Assembly (NCBI GenBank): GCA_029210545.1
Contig: JARGFV010000013.1
Coordinates: 1 to 36,978, forward strand
Length of the DNA stretch: 36,978 nt
Direction: 5' to 3'
Origin: a bacterium
GTDB taxonomy: Bacteria; BMS3Abin14
Part shown: positions 1 to 7,645 of the stretch, piece after piece
Layout: every line of letters begins with the position of its first letter
Numbering within the stretch: position 1 is the stretch's first letter
The notes under the pieces: generated by a model
Database searches by the model: none
Told to the model about the DNA's origin: nothing
Seen by the model: only the letters and a program-made list of their open reading frames with translations
Made by a program: the position numbers and the translations under genes

Positions 1-77
1 GTAAGGAAAGGGAAAACCACGCTTTTCCCTTTCCGTGGAGCGAAAAGTCCCGGATTGGACTTTTTGCGACCCTGTCA
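1..77 (+). repeat. Module C copy of dispersed palindromic repeat (left end)
   Basis: Two hairpins in tandem. The first is a perfect 12-bp stem, GGAAAGGGAAAA at 5-16 against TTTTCCCTTTCC at 23-34, with a 6-nt loop. The second pairs GCGAAAAGTCC (40-50) with GGACTTTTTGC (57-67) through one G-U pair, closing a CGGATT loop. The trailing GACCCTGTCA is shared with other copies. Further copies are at 20388-20462 and 35778-35847, a partial one at 9473-9515, and an inverted one at 36904-36978. The element starts at the first bases of the window, as expected if assembly stopped inside a repeat. Confidence 0.85.
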
Positions 78-194
78 CAGTTAAAAGTCCGAAACCAGCG
101 TCCCAGGGAAATATCGCGTTAGGGGTATCAAAGCGATTGTATCCATCCAGTTGAACCGTAAACATTGAACAGTGAACGGTTCCCCAAATACCTC

Positions 195-223
195 TTGTAC
201 CCAACAATATGTTGTGCTATCTT
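195..223 (+). promoter_or_regulatory. Possible nrdJ promoter with palindrome in spacer
   Basis: TTGTAC (195-200) and TATCTT (218-223) are 17 bp apart, each matching four of six bases of the sigma70 consensus. The spacer holds an imperfect palindrome, ACAATATGTTGT (204-215), which faintly resembles an NrdR box. It lies 75 bp upstream of the nrdJ start. This is a weak call from pattern alone. No cobalamin riboswitch signature was seen in this leader. Confidence 0.25.
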
Positions 224-297
224 GCGTTGGAAGTACAAGATATGGGAGCCTTCCCTTCCTATTCCGTTTATAAATCAACGAGTTTTCGGAGGATAGA

Positions 298-3200
298 ATG
301 ACCGTGAGCAAGTCGGAAAGTGCCGGTCGGGGTGCCGTCGAGGGGCAGGAAAACCTCAACTTCGGTTCCAGCCTGGCATCAGCGGAGCTGTCGGAAAACG
401 CGAAAGTCGTTCTGGCCAAGCGTTACCTGAAAAGGGATGGGGAGGGGAACCTTCTCGAGGAGCCAGAGGACCTTTTCAGGAGGGTGGCCGGGAACATCGC
501 CCAGGCCGAAAAAAAGTTCGGGGGCAGCGACGAGAAAGTGGCCCGGACCGCCGATCTGTATTTCAACCTCATGTCCTCCCTGTCTTTTATGCCCAACTCG
601 CCGACCCTCATGAACGCCGGCAGGGAACTGCAGCAGCTTTCCGCCTGTTTCGTTCTCCCTGTGGGCGATTCCATGGAGAGCATCTTCGATGCTGTCAAGC
701 ACACGGCCATGATCCACAAGAGCGGCGGCGGTACGGGTTTTTCCTTCAGCCGGCTGCGCCCCGGCAGGGACGTGGTCAGATCCACATCAGGGGTCTCCTC
801 CGGTCCCATCTCCTTCATGAAGGTCTTCAACCAGGCCACCGAGGTCATCAAGCAGGGGGGCACCCGCCGCGGGGCCAACATGGGGATCCTTCGCATCGAC
901 CATCCGGATATCCTGAACTTCATCCGTTGCAAGGAAGAGAACGACCAGCTCAACAACTTCAACATTTCCGTGGGGCTCACCGAGGAGTTCATGAAGGCGG
1001 TGGCCGACGACGAGGAGTATCCCCTCATCAACCCCCGGACGGGGGAAGAGGCCATGCACCTCAGGGCCAGGGAAGTTTTCCAGCTCGTCGTCGAGAAGGC
1101 TCACCAGAACGGCGAGCCCGGCATCATCTTTCTGGACAGGGTCAACCGGGACAACCCGACGCCGGCCCTCGGGGAGATGGAGAGCACCAACCCGTGCGTC
1201 ACGGGAGACTCGTTCGTCATGACGACCGATGGACCGCGGCAGGTGCGGAACCTTCTGGGTAGCGGTTTTGAGGTCATCGTTAATGGTCAGCCCTTCCCCA
1301 CCACCGGCCGGGGTTTTTTCGCCACTGGAAGGAAACAGGTTTTCCGCCTGACCACGAAGGAAGGGCATCACTTGCGCATCACCGGTGACCACCCCGTCCT
1401 TCAGGCGGTGTCCGTTTCGCGTTACAGTATCGCCAGAGAGTGGACGCCCGCCTCGTCCCTCGAACCTGGCGACCGCATCGTCCTGCACGACCATCGAAGG
1501 TGCTCGGGGTGGAACGGGAGGTTCGGCCGAGCTGAGGGGTATCTCCTCGGCCTTCTCGTCGGCGACGGCACGCTGAAGCGGGACAAGGCCGTGATCTCCG
1601 TCTGGTGTCCGGAGCGCGTCGTGAACGGTGACACCCTGCTGCCTGCCGGATCGGCCGGCGTCATGGCCGCCGCCCTGGAGGCCGCCGCCACCCTTCCTCA
1701 TCGCGCGGACTTCATGGGTTGGCAGAAGATCTCCGGGCGGGAGGTGTATCGCATGAGTCTGGCCTCCGTCCGCAGCGTCGCTCTGGAACTGGGCTTAAAG
1801 CCTGGATGTAAGATGATCACCCCTGAACTGGAGAAGTGCTCCTCCCTCTTCTACGGGGGGTTCCTGGGCGGCCTTTTCGACGCCGACGGTTCAGTCCAGG
1901 GAAACATTGAGAAGGGCGTCAGCGTCCGCCTCGCACAGAGCGACCTCCCCCTCCTCGAAGCGGTGCAGCGCATGCTGATGCGCCTGGGTATCGTCAGCGT
2001 CATTTATCGTGAAAGGCGGCCTGCGGGAAAAACGCTCTTTCCCGATGGACGCGGTTCGACCGCCGAATACCCGACGAAAGCACAGCATGAACTCGTCATT
2101 ACCCGTGAGAACGTGGCCATTTTCGAGGAGCGGGTCGGGTTCAACGATGATGTCAAGAGGGCACGGCTCAAAGCCCTCGTTAGCTCCTTCAGGAGGCGGA
2201 TGAACAGGGAAAGGTTCCTCGCAACCGTTGATTCGGTTGTACCGGAAGGGGTGGAAGAGGTCTACGACGTTCAGGTGCCGGGTGTCAACGCCTTCGACGC
2301 CAACGGACTTTACGTTCACAACTGCGGCGAACAACCGCTTCTCCCCTACGAGTCGTGCAACCTCGGATCGATCAACCTCTCACGGACCCTCAAGTACGAC
2401 GGCAGCCGCGTATCCATCGATTACGATAAACTCGCCCAGGTAGTCACCCACTCGGTCCGGTTCCTGGATAACGTCATCGAGATGAACCGGTACCCCCTCG
2501 AACAGATCGAGGAGATGACCAGGAAGAACCGCAAGATCGGCCTCGGTATCATGGGGTGGGCCGACCTCCTTTTCCGGCTGGGGATCCCCTACAACTCGGA
2601 AGAGGCAGTCGCTCTCGCCGAGAAGGTGATGGGCTTTGTCCACCAGAAGGGCGTCGAGTCGTCCAGCCAGCTCGCAGCCGAGAGAGGTCCTTTTCCCGCC
2701 CACGAGGGCAGCGTGTTCGATGTTCCCGGGCGGCCGCCGGTCAGGAACGCCACCGTGACCACCATCGCTCCCACAGGGACCATCAGCATCATCGCTAACA
2801 CCACCAGCGGGATCGAGCCGCTCTTTGCCATCGCTTTTCAGCGGAACGTCCTGGATAACCAGCGCCTTGTTGAGGTCCATCCCTACTTCAAGGAAGTGGC
2901 GAGGCGGGAAGGGTTCTACAGTGATGAGCTCATGGATCAGATCGCCCGGGAGGGTTCCCTTCAGCACATCCCGGGCATCCCGGACTGGGTAAAGAAGGTC
3001 TTCGTGACATCTCACGATATAAACCCCGAGTGGCACATTCGCATGCAGGCCGCCTTCCAGAAATTTACCGACAACGCCGTGTCCAAGACCGTTAACTTCC
3101 CCCACGAGGCGACAAGGAACGATATCGAGGAGGTTTACCTCCTCGCCTATGAGCTCGGGTGCAAGGGAGTCACGGTCTATCGCGACGGCAGCCGGGACGA

Positions 3201-3789
3201 ACAGGTCCTGTCTATCGGCACACGAAAGGGTCAGGCTGCCGCTGCCGCCGGCGATCACGGTATGATCATGCCTACCCCGCGCCCAAGGCCTTCCCTGACC
3301 CAGGGGATGACCATCAAGATGAAGACAGGCTGCGGAAACCTGTATGTCACCATCAACGAGGATGAGAAAGGTCTTTGCGAGGTTTTCACACAGATGGGCA
3401 AGGCTGGCGGGTGCGCGGCATCCCAGTCCGAATCGGTGAGCCGCATGGTCTCCCTGGCTCTGAGGTCTGGGATTGAAGCCGATGCCATTTTAAAGCAGCT
3501 CTCGGGTATCCGGTGCCCCTCTCCACTGTGGCAGAACGGGGAGATGGTCCTTTCCTGCTCCGACGCCATCGCCAAGGCACTCAGGCAGTACGTGGAGATC
3601 CGCCGGGAACGGGGCGGCGAACAGCCGCCCAAGGTAGTCGAGTTCCCCGCCCCAGGCAGGAAAGCGGGCCCGGCCATGGACAATATGATCGCCTCCATGG
3701 GACGGTTGTGCCCCGACTGTAGCGGAACTCTGGAGTTTGCGGAAGGGTGCGCCACCTGCCACTCCTGCGGATACTCGAAGTGCAGCTAG
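298..3789 (+). CDS. nrdJ: Adenosylcobalamin-dependent (class II) ribonucleotide reductase with intein
   Basis: Reduces ribonucleotides to deoxyribonucleotides using a B12-generated thiyl radical, without oxygen. The start is ATG at 298 with GGAGG at 288-292. The 1163-residue precursor consists of a 299-residue N-extein, a 376-residue intein (C300-N675) and a 488-residue C-extein. After splicing, about 787 residues remain, normal for NrdJ. The junction rebuilds [20 protein letters not shown], the class II motif with the catalytic Asn-Cys-Glu triad. The PTGTIS nucleotide-binding segment follows, then a TSCPD domain (around [18 protein letters not shown]) and a C-terminal cysteine cluster (C1138, C1141, C1151, C1154, C1157, C1162) fit for redox relay or zinc. 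No NrdR or thioredoxin reductase is adjacent, but thioredoxin lies about 1 kb downstream. Confidence 0.97.
   Translation: [1163 protein letters not shown]
1195..2322 (+). other. Intein with LAGLIDADG homing endonuclease in NrdJ
   Basis: In-frame protein intron of 376 residues. Block A begins at Cys300 (CVTGDSFV). Block B has TGDH at 362-365. The two endonuclease motifs are [10 protein letters not shown] (415-424) and [10 protein letters not shown] (522-531), both with the key aspartates. Block F is VYDVQV, and block G ends His674-Asn675 followed by the +1 nucleophile Cys676. All splicing residues (Cys1, block B Thr/His, penultimate His, terminal Asn, +1 Cys) are present, so splicing should work, and the endonuclease looks intact. 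The insertion point is immediately before the NPCGE active-site cysteine, so the +1 residue is also the radical-bearing catalytic residue. Confidence 0.95.
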
Positions 3790-3815
3790 CGGCGTGTCTG
3801 GAAACCCCACGCCTG

Positions 3816-3851
3816 CTATATTTTTGTCGCGTTTATCAGGCAAAAATATAG
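3816..3851. repeat. 11-bp AT-rich inverted repeat after nrdJ
   Basis: CTATATTTTTG (3816-3826) and CAAAAATATAG (3841-3851) are perfect inverted repeats separated by 14 bases, 26 bp after the nrdJ stop. No U-run follows, so it is not a classic terminator. It could be an mRNA 3'-end hairpin or a protein site. Confidence 0.55.
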
Positions 3852-3906
3852 ATAGACAGGATTTCCCAAAGACTCCATTTCCGCTAATAAATTCAGGTTA
3901 CGCCAC

Positions 3907-3936
3907 AAAATCGGAGGGCATTTGCCCTCCGATTTT
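3907..3936 (+). terminator. Intrinsic terminator downstream of nrdJ
   Basis: A 13-bp perfect stem, AAAATCGGAGGGC (3907-3919) with GCCCTCCGATTTT (3924-3936), has a 4-base ATTT loop. The A-rich and T-rich flanks are part of the stem, so it could act in both directions. It separates nrdJ from the ferredoxin, and a TTGACT box (3942-3947) follows it directly. Confidence 0.8.
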
Positions 3937-4046
3937 ATGGGTTGACTTTTACCAGACAGGCGGGTAATGAACCTCTGTCTCTAATATTGGAAGAGCCGCA
4001 CAAACTCCGCCTATTATGTCTGGAACCCCTGAAGGAGGTGAACGCC

Positions 4047-4217
4047 TTGGCTTACGTGATCACTGATGAGTGTACCGCCTGTGGAAGCTGTGTCGATGAG
4101 TGCCCCGTTGAGGCTATCAGCGAAGGTGACATCTACGTGATCGATGCCGAGACCTGTACCGACTGCGGCGACTGCGCCGCCGTCTGTCCCGTCGAGTGCA
4201 TCCATCCTGGAGAGTGA
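4047..4217 (+). CDS. 2[4Fe-4S] ferredoxin
   Basis: Small low-potential electron carrier of 56 residues. The start is TTG at 4047, chosen because AAGGAGGTG lies 7-15 bases upstream and because family members begin MAYVITDECTACG. Two complete cluster motifs are visible: Cys9, 12, 15 and 19 (CTACGSCVDECP), and Cys37, 40, 43 and 47 (CTDCGDCAAVCP), each ending CP. An extra Cys51 is present. It probably has its own promoter (TTGACT at 3942-3947; the -10 is unclear) since it lies between two terminators. It could serve anaerobic oxidoreductases elsewhere in the genome; no dedicated partner is adjacent. Confidence 0.95.
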   Translation: MAYVITDECTACGSCVDECPVEAISEGDIYVIDAETCTDCGDCAAVCPVECIHPGE

Positions 4218-4244
4218 TCGATCAGATCGGGACCATTTCGCATG

Positions 4245-4268
4245 AAAAAGGGCGGCCATTGGCCGCCC
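4245..4268 (-). terminator. Terminator for the minus-strand thioredoxin operon
   Basis: GGGCGGCC (4250-4257) pairs with GGCCGCCC (4261-4268) around an ATT loop. Read on the minus strand, the stem is followed by five U residues (AAAAA at 4245-4249 on plus). It sits downstream of the zinc-ribbon gene. Confidence 0.7.
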
Positions 4269-4280
4269 AGATCACTGACA

Positions 4281-4317
4281 AACCCCGCGTTTTTTGATGC
4301 GGGGTTTGATTTTTTTT
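4281..4317 (+). terminator. Terminator for ferredoxin
   Basis: AACCCCGC (4281-4288) pairs with GCGGGGTT (4299-4306) over a 10-base loop and is followed by a run of eight T (4310-4317). Together with the preceding minus-strand terminator it makes a back-to-back pair between convergent units. Confidence 0.8.
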
Positions 4318-4344
4318 ACCGGCGAACCGCCGGCAGATCTCTCA

Positions 4345-4545
4345 TCACCCTCCGCCGGCTGTTATGCCGCAGGCGAGTAGCTCGGTCCCCGTCAACTTCC
4401 GCGTTTTTTCGAGATCTGCGTCGCAGGAGGGGCACGGTATGGGCAGATGCTCCTCCCGGTCCAGGATCATCTGGGCATACAGCAGGTTGCACTCCCTGCA
4501 TTTCAGTTCGTATATCGAGTAAGTTGCCATGTCGTGCCGATTCAT
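4345..4545 (-). CDS. FmdB-like zinc-ribbon protein
   Basis: Small protein of 66 residues (61 if the internal ATG at 4530 is used, giving MATYSIYELKC, the more family-like beginning). It has a CREC...CPSC pair of CxxC knuckles about 19 residues apart, typical of the FmdB/CxxC_CxxC_SSSS zinc-ribbon family, followed by a Lys/Glu helix. The start lies 12 bases after the thioredoxin stop, so the two are probably cotranscribed. Neither start has a strong ribosome site. The function of the family is not settled; regulatory or metal-binding roles are proposed. Confidence 0.7.
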   Translation of the reverse strand: MNRHDMATYSIYELKCRECNLLYAQMILDREEHLPIPCPSCDADLEKTRKLTGTELLACGITAGGG

Positions 4546-4557
4546 GGTGAAAGGTGG

Positions 4558-4887
4558 TCAGATGCTCTGCTCGACGATCTTCTTGATCTCGGCGGCGTTG
4601 GCTCCGATGACCTGCTCGACCACCTCCCCGCCCTTGAACAGCAGGACGGTGGGGATGCTGCGGATCCCGTACTGGTTAGGGGTTTTCGAGTTGTCGTCAA
4701 CGTTCACCTTGCCCACCTTGATTTTTGAGCCAAAGGTGTCGGCGATCTCCTCGATGACGGGAGCGATCATGCGGCACGGAGCGCACCAAACGGCCCAGAA
4801 ATCGACCAGGACGGGTTTGTCTGATTTAAGGACTTCTTCCTCGAAGTTGGCGTCACTGAGTTCAACCACATTCTTGCTATCGGTCAT
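4558..4887 (-). CDS. trxA: Thioredoxin
   Basis: Cytoplasmic protein-disulfide reductase of 109 residues, the usual length. The active site is WCAPCR (Cys35, Cys38) rather than the commoner WCGPC; Ala in this position is known in some bacterial thioredoxins. The SIPTVLLF segment carries the cis-proline. The start ATG at 4887 follows AGGAGGAGG closely. First gene of a short minus-strand unit with the zinc-ribbon gene. It may reduce the C-terminal cysteines of NrdJ, which lies about 0.8 kb away, but that link is inferred from function, not shown by an operon. Confidence 0.95.
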   Translation of the reverse strand: MTDSKNVVELSDANFEEEVLKSDKPVLVDFWAVWCAPCRMIAPVIEEIADTFGSKIKVGKVNVDDNSKTPNQYGIRSIPTVLLFKGGEVVEQVIGANAAEIKKIVEQSI

Positions 4888-5089
4888 GGTCCTCCTCCTT
4901 TATGGCAATCCCTAAAATTATGGTTCTGCTCCATTGTCAGGGAACTTGTTGTGTTATTATCCTGGGAAATATGATCTGGAGGCTGAATCCTGTCGACTAA
5001 CCTCCAAGTTGATAGTAACCTCCAAGGCAGGTGCTGTCAATGCTAAATCAGAATATTTGAAAAGTATAATACACAAGGAGGCCTTGACC

Positions 5090-5878
5090 GTGCCGCTGCC
5101 TGAACTCAGTCGTGAAAAACTGCGGATTCTCCGTTCCCTTACCTCCGCGAAGGTAAGAAAAAGAAGAGGGCTGTGTCTCGTCGAGGGTGAAAGAGCCCTG
5201 ACTGAGGCTTTCCGCTCGAACCGGCTCAAGTACCTGGTGACAGCCGATAAATTATCTGGAAAAGATCGCGCGGCTCTGGCCGGGCAGCACGGGGTGATGG
5301 CCGATCTGCCCCTTTATGTCCTGGATGGGGGGAGTTTCGAGGAACTGTCCGATGTGCGTGCCGGCACCGGCCTTCTTGGAGTTGCCGGGATCCCCGCTTC
5401 GGCCGGGATCGATGACCTGCCCGGACAAGGGAAGCCTGTGAACCTTTTCTTCCTGGACGCGGTTCAGGAACCCGGGAACGTGGGGACCTTGATCCGCACG
5501 GCCTGGGCCCTGGGCTTGGCGGGAGTCCTGCTCGGTCCCGGAACGGCTGACCCTTTCAGCCGGAAAGCGGTCAGGGCTTCAGCCGGAGGAGTGTTTCACC
5601 TGCCCCTTTTCGAGGGAGTCAGCCCCGGTGATATCGATTCCCTGCTGGCCCGCGGTTTTTCCCTCTTTTTCGCCGAGAGGGGGGGGGAGGATTATCGAAA
5701 GGTCCGGTATCCGGACAGATCGGTCCTTGCACTTGGCAACGAGGGAGCCGGGACGTCCGACTGGGTGCGGGAACGGGGCAAAGCCGTCGGGGTTCCGATG
5801 GCCCGGGGCGTGGATTCCCTTAACGTGGTGGTGGCGGGGGCTATCTTGATCTCTGCCATGAAGCGAGAGTCAAGGTGA
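5090..5878 (+). CDS. SpoU/TrmH-family RNA 2'-O-methyltransferase
   Basis: Methylates a ribose 2'-OH in rRNA or tRNA using S-adenosylmethionine. I place the start at GTG 5090 because AAGGAGG (5075-5081) is 8 bases upstream; an upstream extension has no family similarity. The 262-residue protein has an N-terminal substrate-binding domain (about 8-100; LVEGERAL near 30) and a C-terminal SPOUT knot. Motif 1 is EPGNVGTLIRTA (128-138), motif 2 LGNEGAG (215-221), and motif 3 MARGVDSLNVVVAGAI (237-252). This pattern is closest to RlmB/TsnR-like enzymes; the exact target base cannot be told. Confidence 0.9.
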   Translation: MPLPELSREKLRILRSLTSAKVRKRRGLCLVEGERALTEAFRSNRLKYLVTADKLSGKDRAALAGQHGVMADLPLYVLDGGSFEELSDVRAGTGLLGVAGIPASAGIDDLPGQGKPVNLFFLDAVQEPGNVGTLIRTAWALGLAGVLLGPGTADPFSRKAVRASAGGVFHLPLFEGVSPGDIDSLLARGFSLFFAERGGEDYRKVRYPDRSVLALGNEGAGTSDWVRERGKAVGVPMARGVDSLNVVVAGAILISAMKRESR

Positions 5879-5891
5879 GGAGGTCGGTAGC

Positions 5892-5918
5892 ATGAAGACC
5901 CGTGTTGTGCCGGGATGA
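5892..5918 (+). CDS. 8-codon leader ORF coupled to the glycosyltransferase gene
   Basis: ATG at 5892 has GAGGAGG at 5877-5883 (8-base spacing), a far better ribosome site than the large downstream gene has. The frame encodes MKTRVVPG and stops at TGA 5916-5918, which overlaps the ATG at 5915 as ATGA. That is the normal geometry for translational coupling, so ribosomes ending here could restart on the long gene. Alternatively, the long gene formerly began at 5892 and a frameshift separated the two. No attenuation hairpin is evident. Confidence 0.45.
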   Translation: MKTRVVPG

Positions 5919-7645
5919 TCAACTCCAGGCTGACCTCTCTAAAGTCTCTGGTTGTAGATCATCCATGGCTTCGAAAGCGGCACATGTCAGTTTTATCTGT
6001 TGTTATCCTGGTAGCTGCGCTTACCGCTGCCGTAGTCGGTTGGAAGCTTTTTTTCTTTTTAACAGACGATGCGCACATCGCCTTTCGTTACGTTTCGAAC
6101 GCTCGTTCGGGTTGGGGACTAACCTGGAATCCGCCACCTTTTAAACCGATAGAGGGGTACACCAGCTTCCTGTGGGTGACCATCTTGAAGGTGGTCTGGG
6201 ATCTCTTCGGTGTCGAGCCGCCCAGGTCATCGAACATTCTCGCCCTCCTTTTTGGCCTTGGTACTTTGGGTTTGGTCTGGCTGTTCATGCTCCGCATGAA
6301 CCTCCCCCGTAAACTCGAGGGGGCCAGGACCCCCCTCCTTGCCCTGGTCCTCCTCGGGACTGTCACAAACCGGACTTTTCTGACCTGGCTTTCCTCCGGA
6401 CTGGAAACGGCCCTTTTCAATTTTCTCCTGATCTGGTGGGTCTATGAGGGGTTAACTGACCCTCTGAAGAGAACCTCCGGATGGGTGTTCCGGTTCACTC
6501 TGGCGGCCTCCCTGGCCGCTCTCGCTCGACCCGATGGATACCTGGCCTGGCTGGCGACCTTCGTCATCCTGGTCAAGCTATATCTGTCTGCTGAAAAAAG
6601 AGTCCATATTCATCTGGCGATCCCGGTTCTGGCAGCGGTTCCGCTACATATGGTCTGGCGCCAGTTCACTTACGGAACATGGCTTCCCAATACCTATTAT
6701 GCAAAGTCTGACTCATTCTGGCCGGAGAGCGGAGTTCGATATCTGGGAAGTTTTCTCCTGGAAAACGGTTTCTGGTTCCTGGTGATCCTTCTTTGCCTGG
6801 TGCTGGCCTTGTCCCTCCATCGGATAAAAAAAGAGGTCCGAAGTGGGAGAAAAGTTACCCTTTCTCTACATTTGTTGCTGGATGAAAAAGGGCTGGTATT
6901 GGGCACTCTCCTCGCTCACTTCTCCTACTACACCTTTGCCATCGGGGGAGATCATTTTGAGTACCGCGTTTACAGTCATCTTATTCCCCTCGGTTTCATC
7001 CTTGCTGCCTGGACTGTGGCGAGATTGAGTCACAGGGCCACGTTGGTGCTTGCGCTCTTATCGCTGATAGTAATCCTGTCTTACCCCATTCCGTGGACCC
7101 ACTGGCGGGAAACGAAGGATCTCACCACCCGGAAAGACACACAAATGATGGTCATCCCCATCGCCCATAAATTTCCATACCCCATAAGACCCGCTGTGAG
7201 GGCCTGGGATAGTTGGCAGGAATGGTTGATCCGTCATTACGTCTGCATGCGCCACCAGGAACACAAGGTGTTTTTCCTCTGGATGGAGAGCCAGTTCCCC
7301 ACCCGCGCCGAGGGAAAAAAAGCCAGTTGGGAAGACCGTAACGTTCTGGCAACGATGGCGATTGGAACGGTGGGATGGACCTTCCCGGAAGTGGCGATCA
7401 TCGACAAATTGGGGCTCACCGATGGAGTTGTTGCCCGATCGCCCCTGGATCTTGTGAATGGGGAGAAAATGATGGCTCACGCCCGAAAACCTCCGCCCGG
7501 ATACCTGGAATGTTTTCGTCCCAACTTTTTCCTGGGAGTCTCGAAACCCGAAGGGGATTGGGAGCTGCGTTCCCGGTATACACCCAGGTCCAATCTCTTG
7601 ACTGATGCCGAGATCATTGCATGTGAGGCAAGGGCCTGGTGGTAG
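5915..7645 (+). CDS. GT-C-type polytopic membrane glycosyltransferase (AftB-like)
   Basis: A 576-residue inner-membrane protein with about 11 hydrophobic segments. The first (about 25-48) is followed by DDAHIAFRY (51-59) with an Asp-Asp pair in the first outer loop. Then come GWGLTWNP and IEGYTSFLW (79-87). The DD...R/N...GxGLxxN...EGYTxFLW pattern is that of the AftB/GT-C superfamily, which uses polyprenyl-phosphate sugar donors on the periplasmic side. A soluble C-terminal part (about 440-576) probably faces the periplasm. The start ATG overlaps the stop of the leader ORF. Sugar and acceptor are unknown. It lies 36 bases after the methyltransferase and is probably in the same transcript. 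Confidence 0.75.
   Translation: MINSRLTSLKSLVVDHPWLRKRHMSVLSVVILVAALTAAVVGWKLFFFLTDDAHIAFRYVSNARSGWGLTWNPPPFKPIEGYTSFLWVTILKVVWDLFGVEPPRSSNILALLFGLGTLGLVWLFMLRMNLPRKLEGARTPLLALVLLGTVTNRTFLTWLSSGLETALFNFLLIWWVYEGLTDPLKRTSGWVFRFTLAASLAALARPDGYLAWLATFVILVKLYLSAEKRVHIHLAIPVLAAVPLHMVWRQFTYGTWLPNTYYAKSDSFWPESGVRYLGSFLLENGFWFLVILLCLVLALSLHRIKKEVRSGRKVTLSLHLLLDEKGLVLGTLLAHFSYYTFAIGGDHFEYRVYSHLIPLGFILAAWTVARLSHRATLVLALLSLIVILSYPIPWTHWRETKDLTTRKDTQMMVIPIAHKFPYPIRPAVRAWDSWQEWLIRHYVCMRHQEHKVFFLWMESQFPTRAEGKKASWEDRNVLATMAIGTVGWTFPEVAIIDKLGLTDGVVARSPLDLVNGEKMMAHARKPPPGYLECFRPNFFLGVSKPEGDWELRSRYTPRSNLLTDAEIIACEARAWW

Noticed and set aside
1-297. Cobalamin riboswitch before the B12-dependent reductase
   Set aside because: I could not find the B12-box or the expected stems; the leader is mainly repeat DNA plus a weak promoter.
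3942-4046. N-terminal extension of the ferredoxin frame
   Set aside because: The extra 35 residues are not ferredoxin-like, and AAGGAGGTG places the start at TTG 4047.
5065-5070. Perfect TATAAT upstream of the SpoU methyltransferase
   Set aside because: Transcription would start near 5077, inside the ribosome site AAGGAGG (5075-5081), and no -35 is present at 16-18 bp.
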